Source: an uncultured Lachnospiraceae bacterium
Lineage (GTDB): Bacteria > Bacillota > Clostridia > Lachnospirales > Lachnospiraceae
Direction: 5' to 3'
Length of the DNA stretch: 64,000 bases
Assembly (NCBI GenBank): GCA_947577185.1
Contig: CANPUE010000012.1
Coordinates: 1-64,000 of the forward strand
Made by a program: the position numbers and the translations under genes. Below the pieces are notes generated by a model that worked only from the letters and a program-made list of their open reading frames with translations, was not told the origin of the DNA and made no database searches. This document shows positions 7,042 through 15,622 of the stretch, one piece after another (within the stretch, counting starts at the first letter, position 1; every line of letters begins with the position of its first letter).

Positions 7042-8778
7042 ATGAAAAAGCAGGAGATGGGGAGCGTATTTAAGAAATTATATTTCATGCTCATTGTCAT
7101 TATTTTAATTATTTACATCTGTACGATCACGATCTTTCTGACGTATGCCGCGGCCAGACGCTCGGATGCACTGAATAATATGCAGGCTATGGTCAGGCAG
7201 GGGGCGCTGGCTTTGGAGGCACAGCTGGACAGTGTGTCGAATCTGGAGAAAAATCTGATCAGTGACAGCCGGACAAGCGATTTCAGTCAGGGGATCTATC
7301 AGAATGATTATGAGCGGACCAGGCTGGCGCTTGGGCTGATCAGCAGCATGCACAGCTTTCAGTCCATGAACAGCATCGTGAAAGAGATAGAAATTCTGTT
7401 TCCCAGGCAGGAAGTGGTACTGAGCACAGTCAGCGAATTGAGCAGAGACGTGAGTATCCCGGCGCAAAGAGTCGAAGGAGATACCGCCAGACGACTGGTT
7501 TATGCGGAGGGACAGGTACAGATGGAGCTGTGGTATCCGCTGACGCACCCCCTGGAAGAAAATTATATACCTGACTATGGTGTGCGCGTTACGCTGTCGG
7601 AAGAATATCTGCAGGAGATTTTGAATCTGTTTGCGACGCAGGATCAGTCCGGCGGCTTTTCCGTGTTTGATACAGGGAAAGAGCTGCTGCGGATTCCTTC
7701 GGCGCAGGATGGAGAACTGTTGGAAAGCTGGCGGCAGGCCTGGGAAAAGGCGGGGTGCCCCGACAGCTTCCTTGGAAACGGCGGAGGCAGGACGGAGCGT
7801 TATCTGTTTGTCTCTGAAAAGCTTCCGGGGTATGGGACTACTCTGGTGGCGTATCGAAACGGCAGGTGGATCGATTCTTCGACCATCACCGCGCTGCTTG
7901 TCATGGGAGGCGTTCTGCTTCTGGTGGGCGGTCTGTTTTTCCTGATGCTTTATCAGACCAATGTGATCGTAAATAAGCCGCTGCAGAAAGTGGTGCAGGC
8001 GTTTGAGGCGGTACAGGAGGGAAATCTGAATGTGCGCATCACACATCGGTACAAAGACGAATTCCAGTATATTTATTCGGCGTTTAACAGGACGGTGGAG
8101 CGGATTCAGGAACTGATCGAGAATGTAAAGGAACAGGGGCGTCTGCTGCAGAATGCGGAACTGATACAACTGCAGTCCCAGATCAACCCGCATTTTCTGT
8201 ACAACAGCTTTTATCTGATCCGCATTATGGCGAAGAACGAGTCTTATGAGCAGATCACCGGGTTTGTAACTTCTCTGGCAAAATATTACCGCTTCCTGAA
8301 CAAAGAGGTGGATCAGAACATTCCGCTTGAGAGGGAAGCTGAACACATGATGAACTACATCGATATCCAGCAGATGCGCTTCGGAGACAAGGTAAGCGTG
8401 AAGGTGGGGCAGCTTCCGGAGGAAGCTGCGGCTTTCCGGGTGCCTAAGCTGATCTTACAGCCTGTTGTGGAGAATGCCTATAATTACGGAATGGCAGACA
8501 TCCTGCAGGATGGACAGATTACTGTCAGTTATCAAATACAGGACAGTTTCATCTGCGTCGCCGTGGAGGATAACGGCAGCGGCGCGGAGGAAGAGCACCT
8601 GACACAGATGCGCGCATACATTCGTGATTATCAGGGCCGGGCAGCCGGACATGCGCTCTCTAATATTGACAGGAGGCTGAAACTAGCTTTTGGGGAGGAC
8701 AGCGGCATCCTGCTGGAAAAGAGCGCGCTGGGCGGGCTGAAGGTTGTCCTGAAACTGGATCGGTCTGTGGCTTTATAA
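7042..8778 (+). CDS. YesM-type sensor histidine kinase
   Basis: A 578-residue membrane kinase. TM1 spans about residues 11-37, an extracellular sensor region follows to about 275, and TM2 is about 279-303. A HAMP linker comes next (VNKPLQKVVQAFEAVQEGNL). The phospho-acceptor is His384 in QSQINPHFLYNSF, typical of the His_kinase (LytS/YesM) family. The ATP-binding part has PVVENAYNYG and VEDNGSG. It should sense an extracellular sugar or glycoside, or the loaded binding protein, and phosphorylate a YesN-type regulator. No regulator adjoins it; the obvious partner is at 16612-18243, beyond the transport genes. The ATG at 7042 is used because the longer frame would begin inside the MFS gene. Confidence 0.9.
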   Translation: MKKQEMGSVFKKLYFMLIVIILIIYICTITIFLTYAAARRSDALNNMQAMVRQGALALEAQLDSVSNLEKNLISDSRTSDFSQGIYQNDYERTRLALGLISSMHSFQSMNSIVKEIEILFPRQEVVLSTVSELSRDVSIPAQRVEGDTARRLVYAEGQVQMELWYPLTHPLEENYIPDYGVRVTLSEEYLQEILNLFATQDQSGGFSVFDTGKELLRIPSAQDGELLESWRQAWEKAGCPDSFLGNGGGRTERYLFVSEKLPGYGTTLVAYRNGRWIDSSTITALLVMGGVLLLVGGLFFLMLYQTNVIVNKPLQKVVQAFEAVQEGNLNVRITHRYKDEFQYIYSAFNRTVERIQELIENVKEQGRLLQNAELIQLQSQINPHFLYNSFYLIRIMAKNESYEQITGFVTSLAKYYRFLNKEVDQNIPLEREAEHMMNYIDIQQMRFGDKVSVKVGQLPEEAAAFRVPKLILQPVVENAYNYGMADILQDGQITVSYQIQDSFICVAVEDNGSGAEEEHLTQMRAYIRDYQGRAAGHALSNIDRRLKLAFGEDSGILLEKSALGGLKVVLKLDRSVAL

Positions 8779-8783
8779 AAAAG

Positions 8784-8849
8784 CTGGTCAATTTTTTGAA
8801 TGGAAATCAAGAATGTTTCATTGCCGCGATTGTCCCGGACTCCTATATT
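8784..8849 (+). promoter_or_regulatory. Promoter with activator box (copy A)
   Basis: A weak -35 TTGCCG (8821-8826) and -10 TATATT (8844-8849) are 17 bases apart. Directly upstream lies a box running from ctggtcaattttttg to atcaagaatgtttca (8784-8820). Nearly the same box abuts the binding-protein promoter at 12782. A poor -35 with a conserved box against it is what an AraC-type activator such as the YesN-like regulator would need. Confidence 0.65.
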
Positions 8850-8879
8850 GAATAGAAAGAGAACAAGGAGGAACGGAGC

Positions 8880-11231
8880 ATGTGGAATGAAGCATCGTGG
8901 CTGGGGCTGCCCAGAGAAGAGATTGAGGAAAAGAAGATCTATCAGGGGGATATGAATGGGAGGTTTGTGTATTATCGTCTGGAAGCAGAACTGGGCGAAG
9001 TGCAGGGAGCGGTGCTCACGGCCGATATTTCCGCGAATTCCAGATACCGCCTCTGGATAAATGAAGCACCGGTATTGTCCGGACCGTGCCGCAGCGACAG
9101 ATTCAGACAATATTATGAGACTGTGGATCTTGGACCGTATCTGAGACCGGGAAAGAACGTATTTGCCGTGCAGGTGCTTTTGTGCGACAGCATGTACGTG
9201 AAAGAGGGGCCGGGAGAGAAGCGGACACCCTTACACAGCGTGGAAACGCTGCCCGCAGGACACAGGCTGGCAATGGAAGGCGTCATAAGAGACGCTTCCG
9301 GAAAAATGCTGGCGGAGGTGACGACCGGCAAAGCCCCCTGGAAAATATGGTTAGACAATACTTACTATCTGCTCAAAGAACCGGTAGTCAATGGAAATAT
9401 GGGGGCAGTCACGGAAAAGATAGATTACAGAAATACTTTTTGCGGCTGGAAACGGATCGATTTTGATGCTTCCGGCTGGCGGGAGGGAGAGAAGCTGGAA
9501 GCCGTAAAGAGCGGGTTCGAGATGATGTTTGGTATCCTGAAAACTTACATGATGGAGGAACGTCCTATCCCCCTGTTATATGAGTGCCCGGACTTTCTGC
9601 AAAAAGAACTGGGAGAACCGGTCATGGCGGATGCGGATTACATCACGGTGAGGCCGGGGCAGCAGTGCCGTCTGTTATTCGACGGGGAGACGCTGTTCAA
9701 TGCCTATATGCGCTATCGGATAGAAGGAGGCAGGGACGCGGAAGTCACCTTTACCTGCTTTGAAAAATTCACCGGAGGCCGCGGCTGCGGTGAGGTCAAA
9801 AGAGACGATTATAGTAACGGAGAGATCGGTGAAAACGGTCAGACGGATAAGATCATTGCGGCAGGCGGTGAATTGATATATGAACCGTTCTGGTATCGGA
9901 CCATGCGCTTTTTGCAGATCGAGATCAAAGCGGCGGGCGAAGCGGTGCGCTTTTACAGGCCGGGACTGCGCAGGACGGGGTATCCGCTACAGCCCGGTTC
10001 TTACGTAAAATCCGGCGCAGACTGGGTGGAACCGGTCTATGCTATGTGTGTGCGGACCTTGCAGGGCTGTATGATGGAGACATATATGGACTGTCCGTTC
10101 TGGGAGCAGATGCAGTATCCCATGGATACGAGACTGCAGGCGCTCTTTACCTATGTGTGCAGTGTGGATACGAAACTGGCGCGCAGGGCGCTGCAGGATT
10201 TCCATGATTCCATGCTGCCTGTGGGACTGATTCAGGGACGGGCACCAAGCAATCCAAAACAGATCATATCCACCTTCTCTCTGCATTACATTTTTATGCT
10301 TGCGGAATATTACAGACGCACCGGGGATCGGGAAATTCTGAAACGCTGCCGGGCGGATGTGGACATGATTCTGGAATATTACGACAGGCATATCGGACAG
10401 CAGGGACTGGTGGAAGATCTGGGATACTGGGATTTTGTGGACTGGCAGGAGTCGTGGCATGAATCGGCAGGCCGTCCCGCCGCGGCGGCAAAGGGGCCTT
10501 CTACGATCATTAACCTGATGTATGGGCTGGCGCTGCTCAGGGGAGCCGAGATCAATGAGTGGACAGGGAGAAGCGGACTGGCCGGGGAGTACCGGGACAG
10601 ACACAAAGCGGTCACAGACAGAATTCAGGCATTGTGCTGGGATGCGGATAGAGGGTTGTATAGAGCGGGGCCTGCTTATCAGGAATTTTCCCAGCATGCG
10701 CAGAGCTGGGCGGTCTTAAACGGTATGCTGTCCCGGACGGAGGCGGCTGAGGTATTGCGAAAGACGTTTGAGGAAAAGGATGTCCTGCGCTGCTATTTCT
10801 CAACCTGCTATGAGCTGTTCCGCGCCTGTGAGGAAGCTGGCTGTTATGAACTGACCGAAAAACAGATGGACTGGTGGATCCGCCTGTTGGAGGAACATTG
10901 TACTACCTGTCCTGAGACGCCTTTCAATTCCAGAAGCGAATGCCATGCCTGGAGCGCGCTGCCCATGTATGAACTGCTTGCCGTCATCGCGGGAATCCGG
11001 CGGGAGTCAGGAACGCCTGACTGTGTGGAGATCCGCCCCCACATGGACTATCTGCCGGATCTGGAAGGGAAGATGATCACCGAATACGGGGAGATTTCGT
11101 TCCGCTATACGCCGCAGGGGGAGGCAATGTGTTATGAGATTACGCTTCCTGAGGGCATGAGCGGACAGTTTTACAGAAAAGACGGAGAGAAAGTTGAACT
11201 CGGAAGCGGGAACAATGTGATCTTTAGCTGA
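8880..11231 (+). CDS. Family GH78 alpha-L-rhamnosidase
   Basis: A 783-residue intracellular glycosidase (no signal peptide) expected to remove terminal alpha-L-rhamnose from glycosides. N-terminal beta domains (RYRLWINEAPVLSGP, NVFAVQVL) precede the six-hairpin alpha/alpha barrel. The barrel carries the family marks YMDCPFWEQMQYPMDTRLQA, YWDFVDWQ near residue 517 and SECHAWSALPMYEL near residue 686. In GH78 the acidic residues of these stretches bind and cleave rhamnose. It is somewhat shorter than typical GH78 enzymes of 900-1000 residues, with fewer accessory domains. It starts after an aaggagg site and shares an operon with the flavoprotein gene 63 bases downstream. Its promoter carries the same box as the sugar importer. 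Confidence 0.85.
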   Translation: MWNEASWLGLPREEIEEKKIYQGDMNGRFVYYRLEAELGEVQGAVLTADISANSRYRLWINEAPVLSGPCRSDRFRQYYETVDLGPYLRPGKNVFAVQVLLCDSMYVKEGPGEKRTPLHSVETLPAGHRLAMEGVIRDASGKMLAEVTTGKAPWKIWLDNTYYLLKEPVVNGNMGAVTEKIDYRNTFCGWKRIDFDASGWREGEKLEAVKSGFEMMFGILKTYMMEERPIPLLYECPDFLQKELGEPVMADADYITVRPGQQCRLLFDGETLFNAYMRYRIEGGRDAEVTFTCFEKFTGGRGCGEVKRDDYSNGEIGENGQTDKIIAAGGELIYEPFWYRTMRFLQIEIKAAGEAVRFYRPGLRRTGYPLQPGSYVKSGADWVEPVYAMCVRTLQGCMMETYMDCPFWEQMQYPMDTRLQALFTYVCSVDTKLARRALQDFHDSMLPVGLIQGRAPSNPKQIISTFSLHYIFMLAEYYRRTGDREILKRCRADVDMILEYYDRHIGQQGLVEDLGYWDFVDWQESWHESAGRPAAAAKGPSTIINLMYGLALLRGAEINEWTGRSGLAGEYRDRHKAVTDRIQALCWDADRGLYRAGPAYQEFSQHAQSWAVLNGMLSRTEAAEVLRKTFEEKDVLRCYFSTCYELFRACEEAGCYELTEKQMDWWIRLLEEHCTTCPETPFNSRSECHAWSALPMYELLAVIAGIRRESGTPDCVEIRPHMDYLPDLEGKMITEYGEISFRYTPQGEAMCYEITLPEGMSGQFYRKDGEKVELGSGNNVIFS

Positions 11232-11294
11232 TGCATGAGACCGGGTGCTGCGCAAAGAGCTGATCTTGCAGACCGCGGAAGGAGAGGAAACAGA

Positions 11295-12731
11295 ATGAAC
11301 AAATACGATGTTGTAATCATAGGAGCAGGCGGCGCGGGGATGATGGCGGCGCTGACGCTCTCCAGGGCCGGAAAAAGCTGTATTGTGCTGGAAAAAGGAC
11401 AGCATCCCTCCACCAGCAATGCCGCGAGGGCAGGCGGACCGTCCCTGGCGGGCACACGGTTGGAGGAGGAAGCCGGTGCGCCTGTATCGGCGCTGCAGTT
11501 ATACAGTCGTCTGTTCCGGTTTGCCAGAGGAACGGTGGACAGCGGCCTGCTGCTTGCGTGTGTCAAAAGCGGCCGGAAAGCAGAGACGATCCTCCGGGAA
11601 TGCGGCGTACAGATGCATCTGACAGAAGATCTTTACGGAACAGGGTTCCGGGCAAGACATTTTCTGGATACGCCCGCGCCCGAGCGATGGGATCTGCTGT
11701 GTGCGAAACTGGAAGCGTACGGCGGTAAACTGCAGCTGAACGCCTGTGCGGAAAAACTCGTGACAGAAGGCGGGAAGGTGTGCGGCGTGGAAGTGCAGGA
11801 TCAGGCGGATCACAGTCGGCTTATCTACAGGGCGGAACATGTGATCGTGGCATCAGGCGGTTATCTGGGAAACAAAGAAATGCTGAAAGAGCATTTCGCG
11901 GATGTGACGGTCGGTGTGCTGGGAAACCGCCAAAGCGACGGCGGCGGGATCCGCATGGTACTGGAAGCGGGCGGCATGAAGGAGCGTAACTGGGGCATCT
12001 GCGCCGGGGAATTCGGAGGGTTTCACAGCAGGATGAAGAGCCGCTTTCCGGGCAATATGCGCTGGGCCATGACGGGCGGGCTTCTGGTAAACCGCGAGGG
12101 CCGCAGATTCATGGATGAGCAGGTACTGGCGGACGAGCCGTTATCTGTGGGCGGGGAGCTGACTCTGCGGGCAGGAACCTTTTTTGCGGTGCTGGACGAG
12201 GACTTTTACCAGGGCATCAGACAGGCAAAGTCAGTCTATGAATACTATGGGAGGCCTTCACAGTGGACGACAGGGGCCAGCGCCCATGACAGAGGGCCGT
12301 GGCCGTTTCCGGAAAATCTGGAGAAAGATATGGAAGAAGGCTGGGCTGGACGGTTCGAAAGCCTGAAAGAAGCGGCGCAGGCATTTGCTCTGCCCGGTCT
12401 GGAGGAAACGGTGGAGCGGTATAACCGCATGTGCGGGGAAGGGCTGGATACGGAATTTTACAAGAGCAATTGGCTGCTGAAACCAGTGGAGAAAGCGCCT
12501 TTTTATGTTTTTGCCTATGAGCCCAGTGCCTGGTGCACGATTGGCGGCGTGAGGACGGATGCCTTCTGCCGGGCGCTGGATTCAAAACAGTGTCCAATTC
12601 CCGGACTGTACGTTGCCGGAGTGGATAACGGAAGCTGTTACTGCACGCCATACTATGACGTGGAGGGAACCTGTCTGGGGCTGGCCTTTACCAGCGGCAT
12701 CGTGGCAGCAGAGCATATTTTGCATGGATAG
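11295..12731 (+). CDS. FAD-dependent reductase-like flavoprotein (fumarate/urocanate reductase superfamily)
   Basis: A 478-residue cytoplasmic flavoprotein. The FAD dinucleotide fold is at the N-terminus (DVVIIGAGGAGMMAALTLS, then CIVLEKG), with VIVASGGYLGNKEML and GLYVAGVDNGSCYCTPYYD near the FAD and capping domain interface. Relatives (FAD_binding_2) reduce C=C bonds next to a carboxylate or keto group, such as fumarate, urocanate and cinnamates, or dehydrogenate steroids. There is no FMN-binding domain, Fe-S domain or secretion signal, so it is not a typical respiratory surface reductase. It follows the rhamnosidase in one operon, which suggests that the part left after deglycosylation carries a reducible double bond. 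The substrate is inferred. The ATG at 11295 has a ggagagg site. Confidence 0.75.
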   Translation: MNKYDVVIIGAGGAGMMAALTLSRAGKSCIVLEKGQHPSTSNAARAGGPSLAGTRLEEEAGAPVSALQLYSRLFRFARGTVDSGLLLACVKSGRKAETILRECGVQMHLTEDLYGTGFRARHFLDTPAPERWDLLCAKLEAYGGKLQLNACAEKLVTEGGKVCGVEVQDQADHSRLIYRAEHVIVASGGYLGNKEMLKEHFADVTVGVLGNRQSDGGGIRMVLEAGGMKERNWGICAGEFGGFHSRMKSRFPGNMRWAMTGGLLVNREGRRFMDEQVLADEPLSVGGELTLRAGTFFAVLDEDFYQGIRQAKSVYEYYGRPSQWTTGASAHDRGPWPFPENLEKDMEEGWAGRFESLKEAAQAFALPGLEETVERYNRMCGEGLDTEFYKSNWLLKPVEKAPFYVFAYEPSAWCTIGGVRTDAFCRALDSKQCPIPGLYVAGVDNGSCYCTPYYDVEGTCLGLAFTSGIVAAEHILHG

Positions 12732-12763
12732 CGGACAAAGTAAACAGAAAGCAGACCAAAAAC

Positions 12764-12793
12764 TGACCAGTCAGAAAATGACTGGTCAATTTT
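12764..12793 (+). terminator. Perfect hairpin before the binding-protein promoter
   Basis: TGACCAGTCA, a five-base loop, TGACTGGTCA and then ATTTTT form a ten-base perfect stem with a T run. This is a good intrinsic terminator for the rhamnosidase-flavoprotein unit. Its 3' arm is also the first part of activator box copy B, so the element may serve twice. Confidence 0.65.
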
Positions 12794-12848
12794 TCGCATT
12801 TCATATCAAGAAAGTTCCATTGTCGGCGGTCGGGTTTCCGGATATGAT
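12782..12848 (+). promoter_or_regulatory. Promoter with activator box (copy B)
   Basis: TTGTCG (12820-12825) and TATGAT (12843-12848) are 17 bases apart. The preceding box, from ctggtcaatttttcg to atcaagaaagttcca, aligns with copy A at about 35 of 44 positions by hand, with the same distance to the -35. This is evidence for one regulator driving both the enzymes and the importer. Confidence 0.65.
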
Positions 12849-12907
12849 TAACCCAGAAAGAAAAACAACTCCAGAGAAACGGAGACAGCACAAGGAGGAA
12901 AGAGAGT

Positions 12908-14605
12908 ATGAAGAAGAAACTGGTTCTTTTGCTGGCGGCGGCGATGTTAGCGGGAAGCCTTGCCGGGTGCGGCGACGGCGCAGACTCGTCAGAGGGCGGG
13001 GCGGAAGCGTCCGGCGGATCGGGCGCAGGCGTGTCAGAAGACGGAGAGGTGGATCCGAGGTTCAAATACGACGAACCGGTGACGCTGACATCTTATTTTG
13101 AGATTTCACCTGCGATAGCGGGAGACTGGAATCAGGAGACGACCCTGAACAGCGTTTATTATACGAGAATGACAGAGGAGACCAATATCTCCATAGACTG
13201 GGAGTGGTTTGCGGCCCAGACCCCGGATGATTCCGAACAGAAAAAGAGTGTGGCGATCGCTTCCGGCGAGATTCCGGATTTCATGATCGTGAACAGTTCA
13301 CAGCTTTCACTGCTTGCAAAGAGTGATCTGATCAACCGTGATATCGGTAAGATCTTTGAGAAATATGCATCGGAGGAACTGATGTCCTGGACGACCGGGG
13401 AGGGACAGGCAGCGCTGGAATCTGCCAGCTATGGCGGTGAGGTCATCGCGATTCCGCTCGTGGATTCTTCCATAGATATGCTTCCCATGATGTGGATCCG
13501 GAGAGACTGGATCGAGAAACTGAATCTGGAAATGCCAAAGACCATGGAGGATCTGTACAATGTGATGATTGCCTTCAGAGATCAGGACCCTGACGGAAAC
13601 GGTCAGGACGATACCATCGGCATGGTATTCCACAATCTGTTCCTCTCTGCGGGACTCGGCGATGCGGTCGGCCTCTTTAACGGTTTCGGCGCATACCCGA
13701 CGATCTGGGTGAAGGACGGAGAGGATAAACTGAAATATGGTTCCATCATGGAAGAGAACAGGGAGGCGCTTGATTACATTGCGAAGATGTATCAGGAAGG
13801 TCTGATTGATCAGGACTTTTCCTCCAATGATGAGGTGAAAGCTTCCGAAGCGGCGGCTTCGGGACGTGCCGGCATCCAGTACGGCCTGATGTGGAATGCC
13901 AACTGGCCTTTGAATGCTACGGTACAAAACGATCCCGAGGCAGACTGGGTGGCGATCCCCATCCCTTCGGCGACAGGTTCCGAGGCGATGCCTCAGACAT
14001 CTCCGAGAATCACCGGTTATGTGGTAGTGAACAAGAACTGCGAACATCCGGAAGCCGTAGTCAGACTGTTGAACTTTTTCGTTGACAAATACGCTTATTC
14101 GGGTGATGAGTACAATGATTATCTGGTCGAAGATTCCAATGGTGTTATGACCTTCCCGTTACACTGGGTGATGTTAAAAACATGGTTCCCGTTAAAGAAT
14201 CTGACGATCCATCAGCATATTGTGGAAGCGCTGGAAAAGGACGACGCCTCCGCTCTGAATGCAGAGGAGATGGTAAGCTATAACGATATTCAGAAATATC
14301 TGTCCGGTGATATCGTGACCAGCTACGGCGGCATGAAGACCTTCGGCAACGACATGGCGGCATTTGACACGATTCAGCATTATTATGACAATAACCTGTT
14401 TTTGATGAATGAATTTACGACCGGCCCGACTCCTACGATGGGGCAGAAAATGTCTACGATCACGGACAAGGTAATGGAATACTATACAAAGGTGATCATG
14501 GGGATCGAATCGACAGATAATTTCGACGCGTTTGTAGAGGAAGTGAATGCCCTTGGTCTCGACAAGATTACGGAAGAGTTAAACGAGTGGTACGCAAATA
14601 AGTAA
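12908..14605 (+). CDS. Extracellular solute-binding lipoprotein of a sugar ABC importer
   Basis: A 565-residue lipoprotein. It opens with MKKKLVLLLAAAMLAG and the lipobox LAGC (lipidated Cys21), then a Gly/Ser/Asp-rich tether, then a large two-lobed binding domain. Conserved marks of the LplA-like (family 1) group are VYYTRMTEETNI, IASGEIPDFMIV and MPKTMEDLYNVMIAFRDQDP, with the calcium-like loop DPDGNGQDD. It captures an oligosaccharide or glycoside at the cell surface for the two permeases just downstream. The box at its promoter matches that of the rhamnosidase operon. The nearby GH78 and GH3 suggest a rhamnose- and glucose-containing ligand, but binding residues cannot be read from sequence alone. 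Confidence 0.88.
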   Translation: MKKKLVLLLAAAMLAGSLAGCGDGADSSEGGAEASGGSGAGVSEDGEVDPRFKYDEPVTLTSYFEISPAIAGDWNQETTLNSVYYTRMTEETNISIDWEWFAAQTPDDSEQKKSVAIASGEIPDFMIVNSSQLSLLAKSDLINRDIGKIFEKYASEELMSWTTGEGQAALESASYGGEVIAIPLVDSSIDMLPMMWIRRDWIEKLNLEMPKTMEDLYNVMIAFRDQDPDGNGQDDTIGMVFHNLFLSAGLGDAVGLFNGFGAYPTIWVKDGEDKLKYGSIMEENREALDYIAKMYQEGLIDQDFSSNDEVKASEAAASGRAGIQYGLMWNANWPLNATVQNDPEADWVAIPIPSATGSEAMPQTSPRITGYVVVNKNCEHPEAVVRLLNFFVDKYAYSGDEYNDYLVEDSNGVMTFPLHWVMLKTWFPLKNLTIHQHIVEALEKDDASALNAEEMVSYNDIQKYLSGDIVTSYGGMKTFGNDMAAFDTIQHYYDNNLFLMNEFTTGPTPTMGQKMSTITDKVMEYYTKVIMGIESTDNFDAFVEEVNALGLDKITEELNEWYANK

Positions 14606-14624
14606 GCAGCCTTTTAGGGGGAGT

Positions 14625-14645
14625 GGAGCGGAAAGGCTTCGCTCC
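14625..14645 (+). terminator. Intercistronic hairpin between binding protein and permease
   Basis: GGAGCG and CGCTCC flank a nine-base loop just after the binding-protein stop codon. Such hairpins often lower permease expression relative to the more abundant binding protein by partial termination or by 3' end protection. The T run is short. Confidence 0.45.
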
Positions 14646-14674
14646 CTTCTGTTATGAGCGAAAGAGAGGTTTTT

Positions 14675-15613
14675 ATGAGAGAGGTTTCTATGAAAAAGAA
14701 AAAAAACATACGTACGATCATGAAGCGTGAATGGCCGCTGCATGTGATGCTGCTGCCGGCCGTTATTTTGCTGGCGGTCTTCGCCTATCTGCCCATGGTG
14801 GGCATTGTCATCTCCTTTCAGGACTTCGTTCCCTCCGGCGGTATGAAAGGATTCTTTACATCTGAGTGGGTGGGACTGGAAAATTTCAGGTACATTTTCG
14901 GCATGAAAGATTTCAGACAGGTGCTTGTAAATACGCTGGTCATCGCTGTTTTAAAGATTGTGGCGGGTATCGCCGTCCCTCTGGTACTGGCGTTGCTGTT
15001 AAACGAGGTGAAGAACAGGGCGTTTAAAAAGTCTGTCCAGACGATCGTTTATATCCCTTACTTCCTTTCCTGGGTCGTGCTCGGCGGTATTCTGGTCGAC
15101 ATTCTTTCCCCCAGTAACGGCATTGTAAATTCGCTGATCACAGCGCTCGGACATGACCCGGTTTACTTTCTGGGCGATCCGAATACCATACGGGGAACAT
15201 TAGTGGTCTCTGAAGTATGGAAGGGCTGCGGCTACAATATGGTAATCTTCCTGGCGGCCTTAACCGCGATTGATCAGAGCCAGTATGAAGCGGCCAAAGT
15301 GGACGGAGCCGGTTATTTCAAACAGATGCTTTATATCACACTGCCGGGTATCCTGCCGCAGATCATTCTGGTGACTGTGTTGGGACTGGGCAATATTTTA
15401 AACGCCGGATTTGATCAGGTATTTAATCTCTACAGCCCGATCGTTTATGAAAAGGCGGATATCATCGATACGTTTGTATACCGTCTCGGTATGCTCAATC
15501 TGCAGTACAGTGTATCGACCGCGGTGGGCCTGTTCAAATCCGTGATCTCATTCGTCCTGATCACCATATCCTTTACACTGGCAAAGAAATTTGCCAATTA
15601 TCAGATTTTTTAG
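14675..15613 (+). CDS. Sugar ABC transporter permease, LplB family
   Basis: About 312 residues with six membrane segments. The cytoplasmic coupling loop contains the EAA-type motif YEAAKVDGAGYFKQMLYITL, which docks on the ATPase. Other marks are FAYLPMVGIVISFQDF and IVYIPYFLSWVVLGGILVD. It forms the import channel with the next gene's product. Three in-frame ATGs (14654, 14675, 14690) are possible. The last two each follow their own agagagg site because a 15-base unit is duplicated here, so the true N-terminus is uncertain. No ATPase is encoded in the locus, as is usual when a shared MsmX-type ATPase serves several importers. Confidence 0.88.
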   Translation: MREVSMKKKKNIRTIMKREWPLHVMLLPAVILLAVFAYLPMVGIVISFQDFVPSGGMKGFFTSEWVGLENFRYIFGMKDFRQVLVNTLVIAVLKIVAGIAVPLVLALLLNEVKNRAFKKSVQTIVYIPYFLSWVVLGGILVDILSPSNGIVNSLITALGHDPVYFLGDPNTIRGTLVVSEVWKGCGYNMVIFLAALTAIDQSQYEAAKVDGAGYFKQMLYITLPGILPQIILVTVLGLGNILNAGFDQVFNLYSPIVYEKADIIDTFVYRLGMLNLQYSVSTAVGLFKSVISFVLITISFTLAKKFANYQIF

Positions 15614-15622
15614 GAGGCGGCT

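Noticed and set aside
7105-8346. 413-codon minus-strand open frame opposite the sensor kinase
   Set aside because: The kinase on the plus strand has all family motifs. The antisense frame has none and reflects codon bias.
11295-12731. Flavoprotein as a respiratory surface reductase of the urocanate-reductase kind
   Set aside because: It has no signal peptide, FMN-binding domain or flavin-transferase site, so a cytoplasmic role is more likely.
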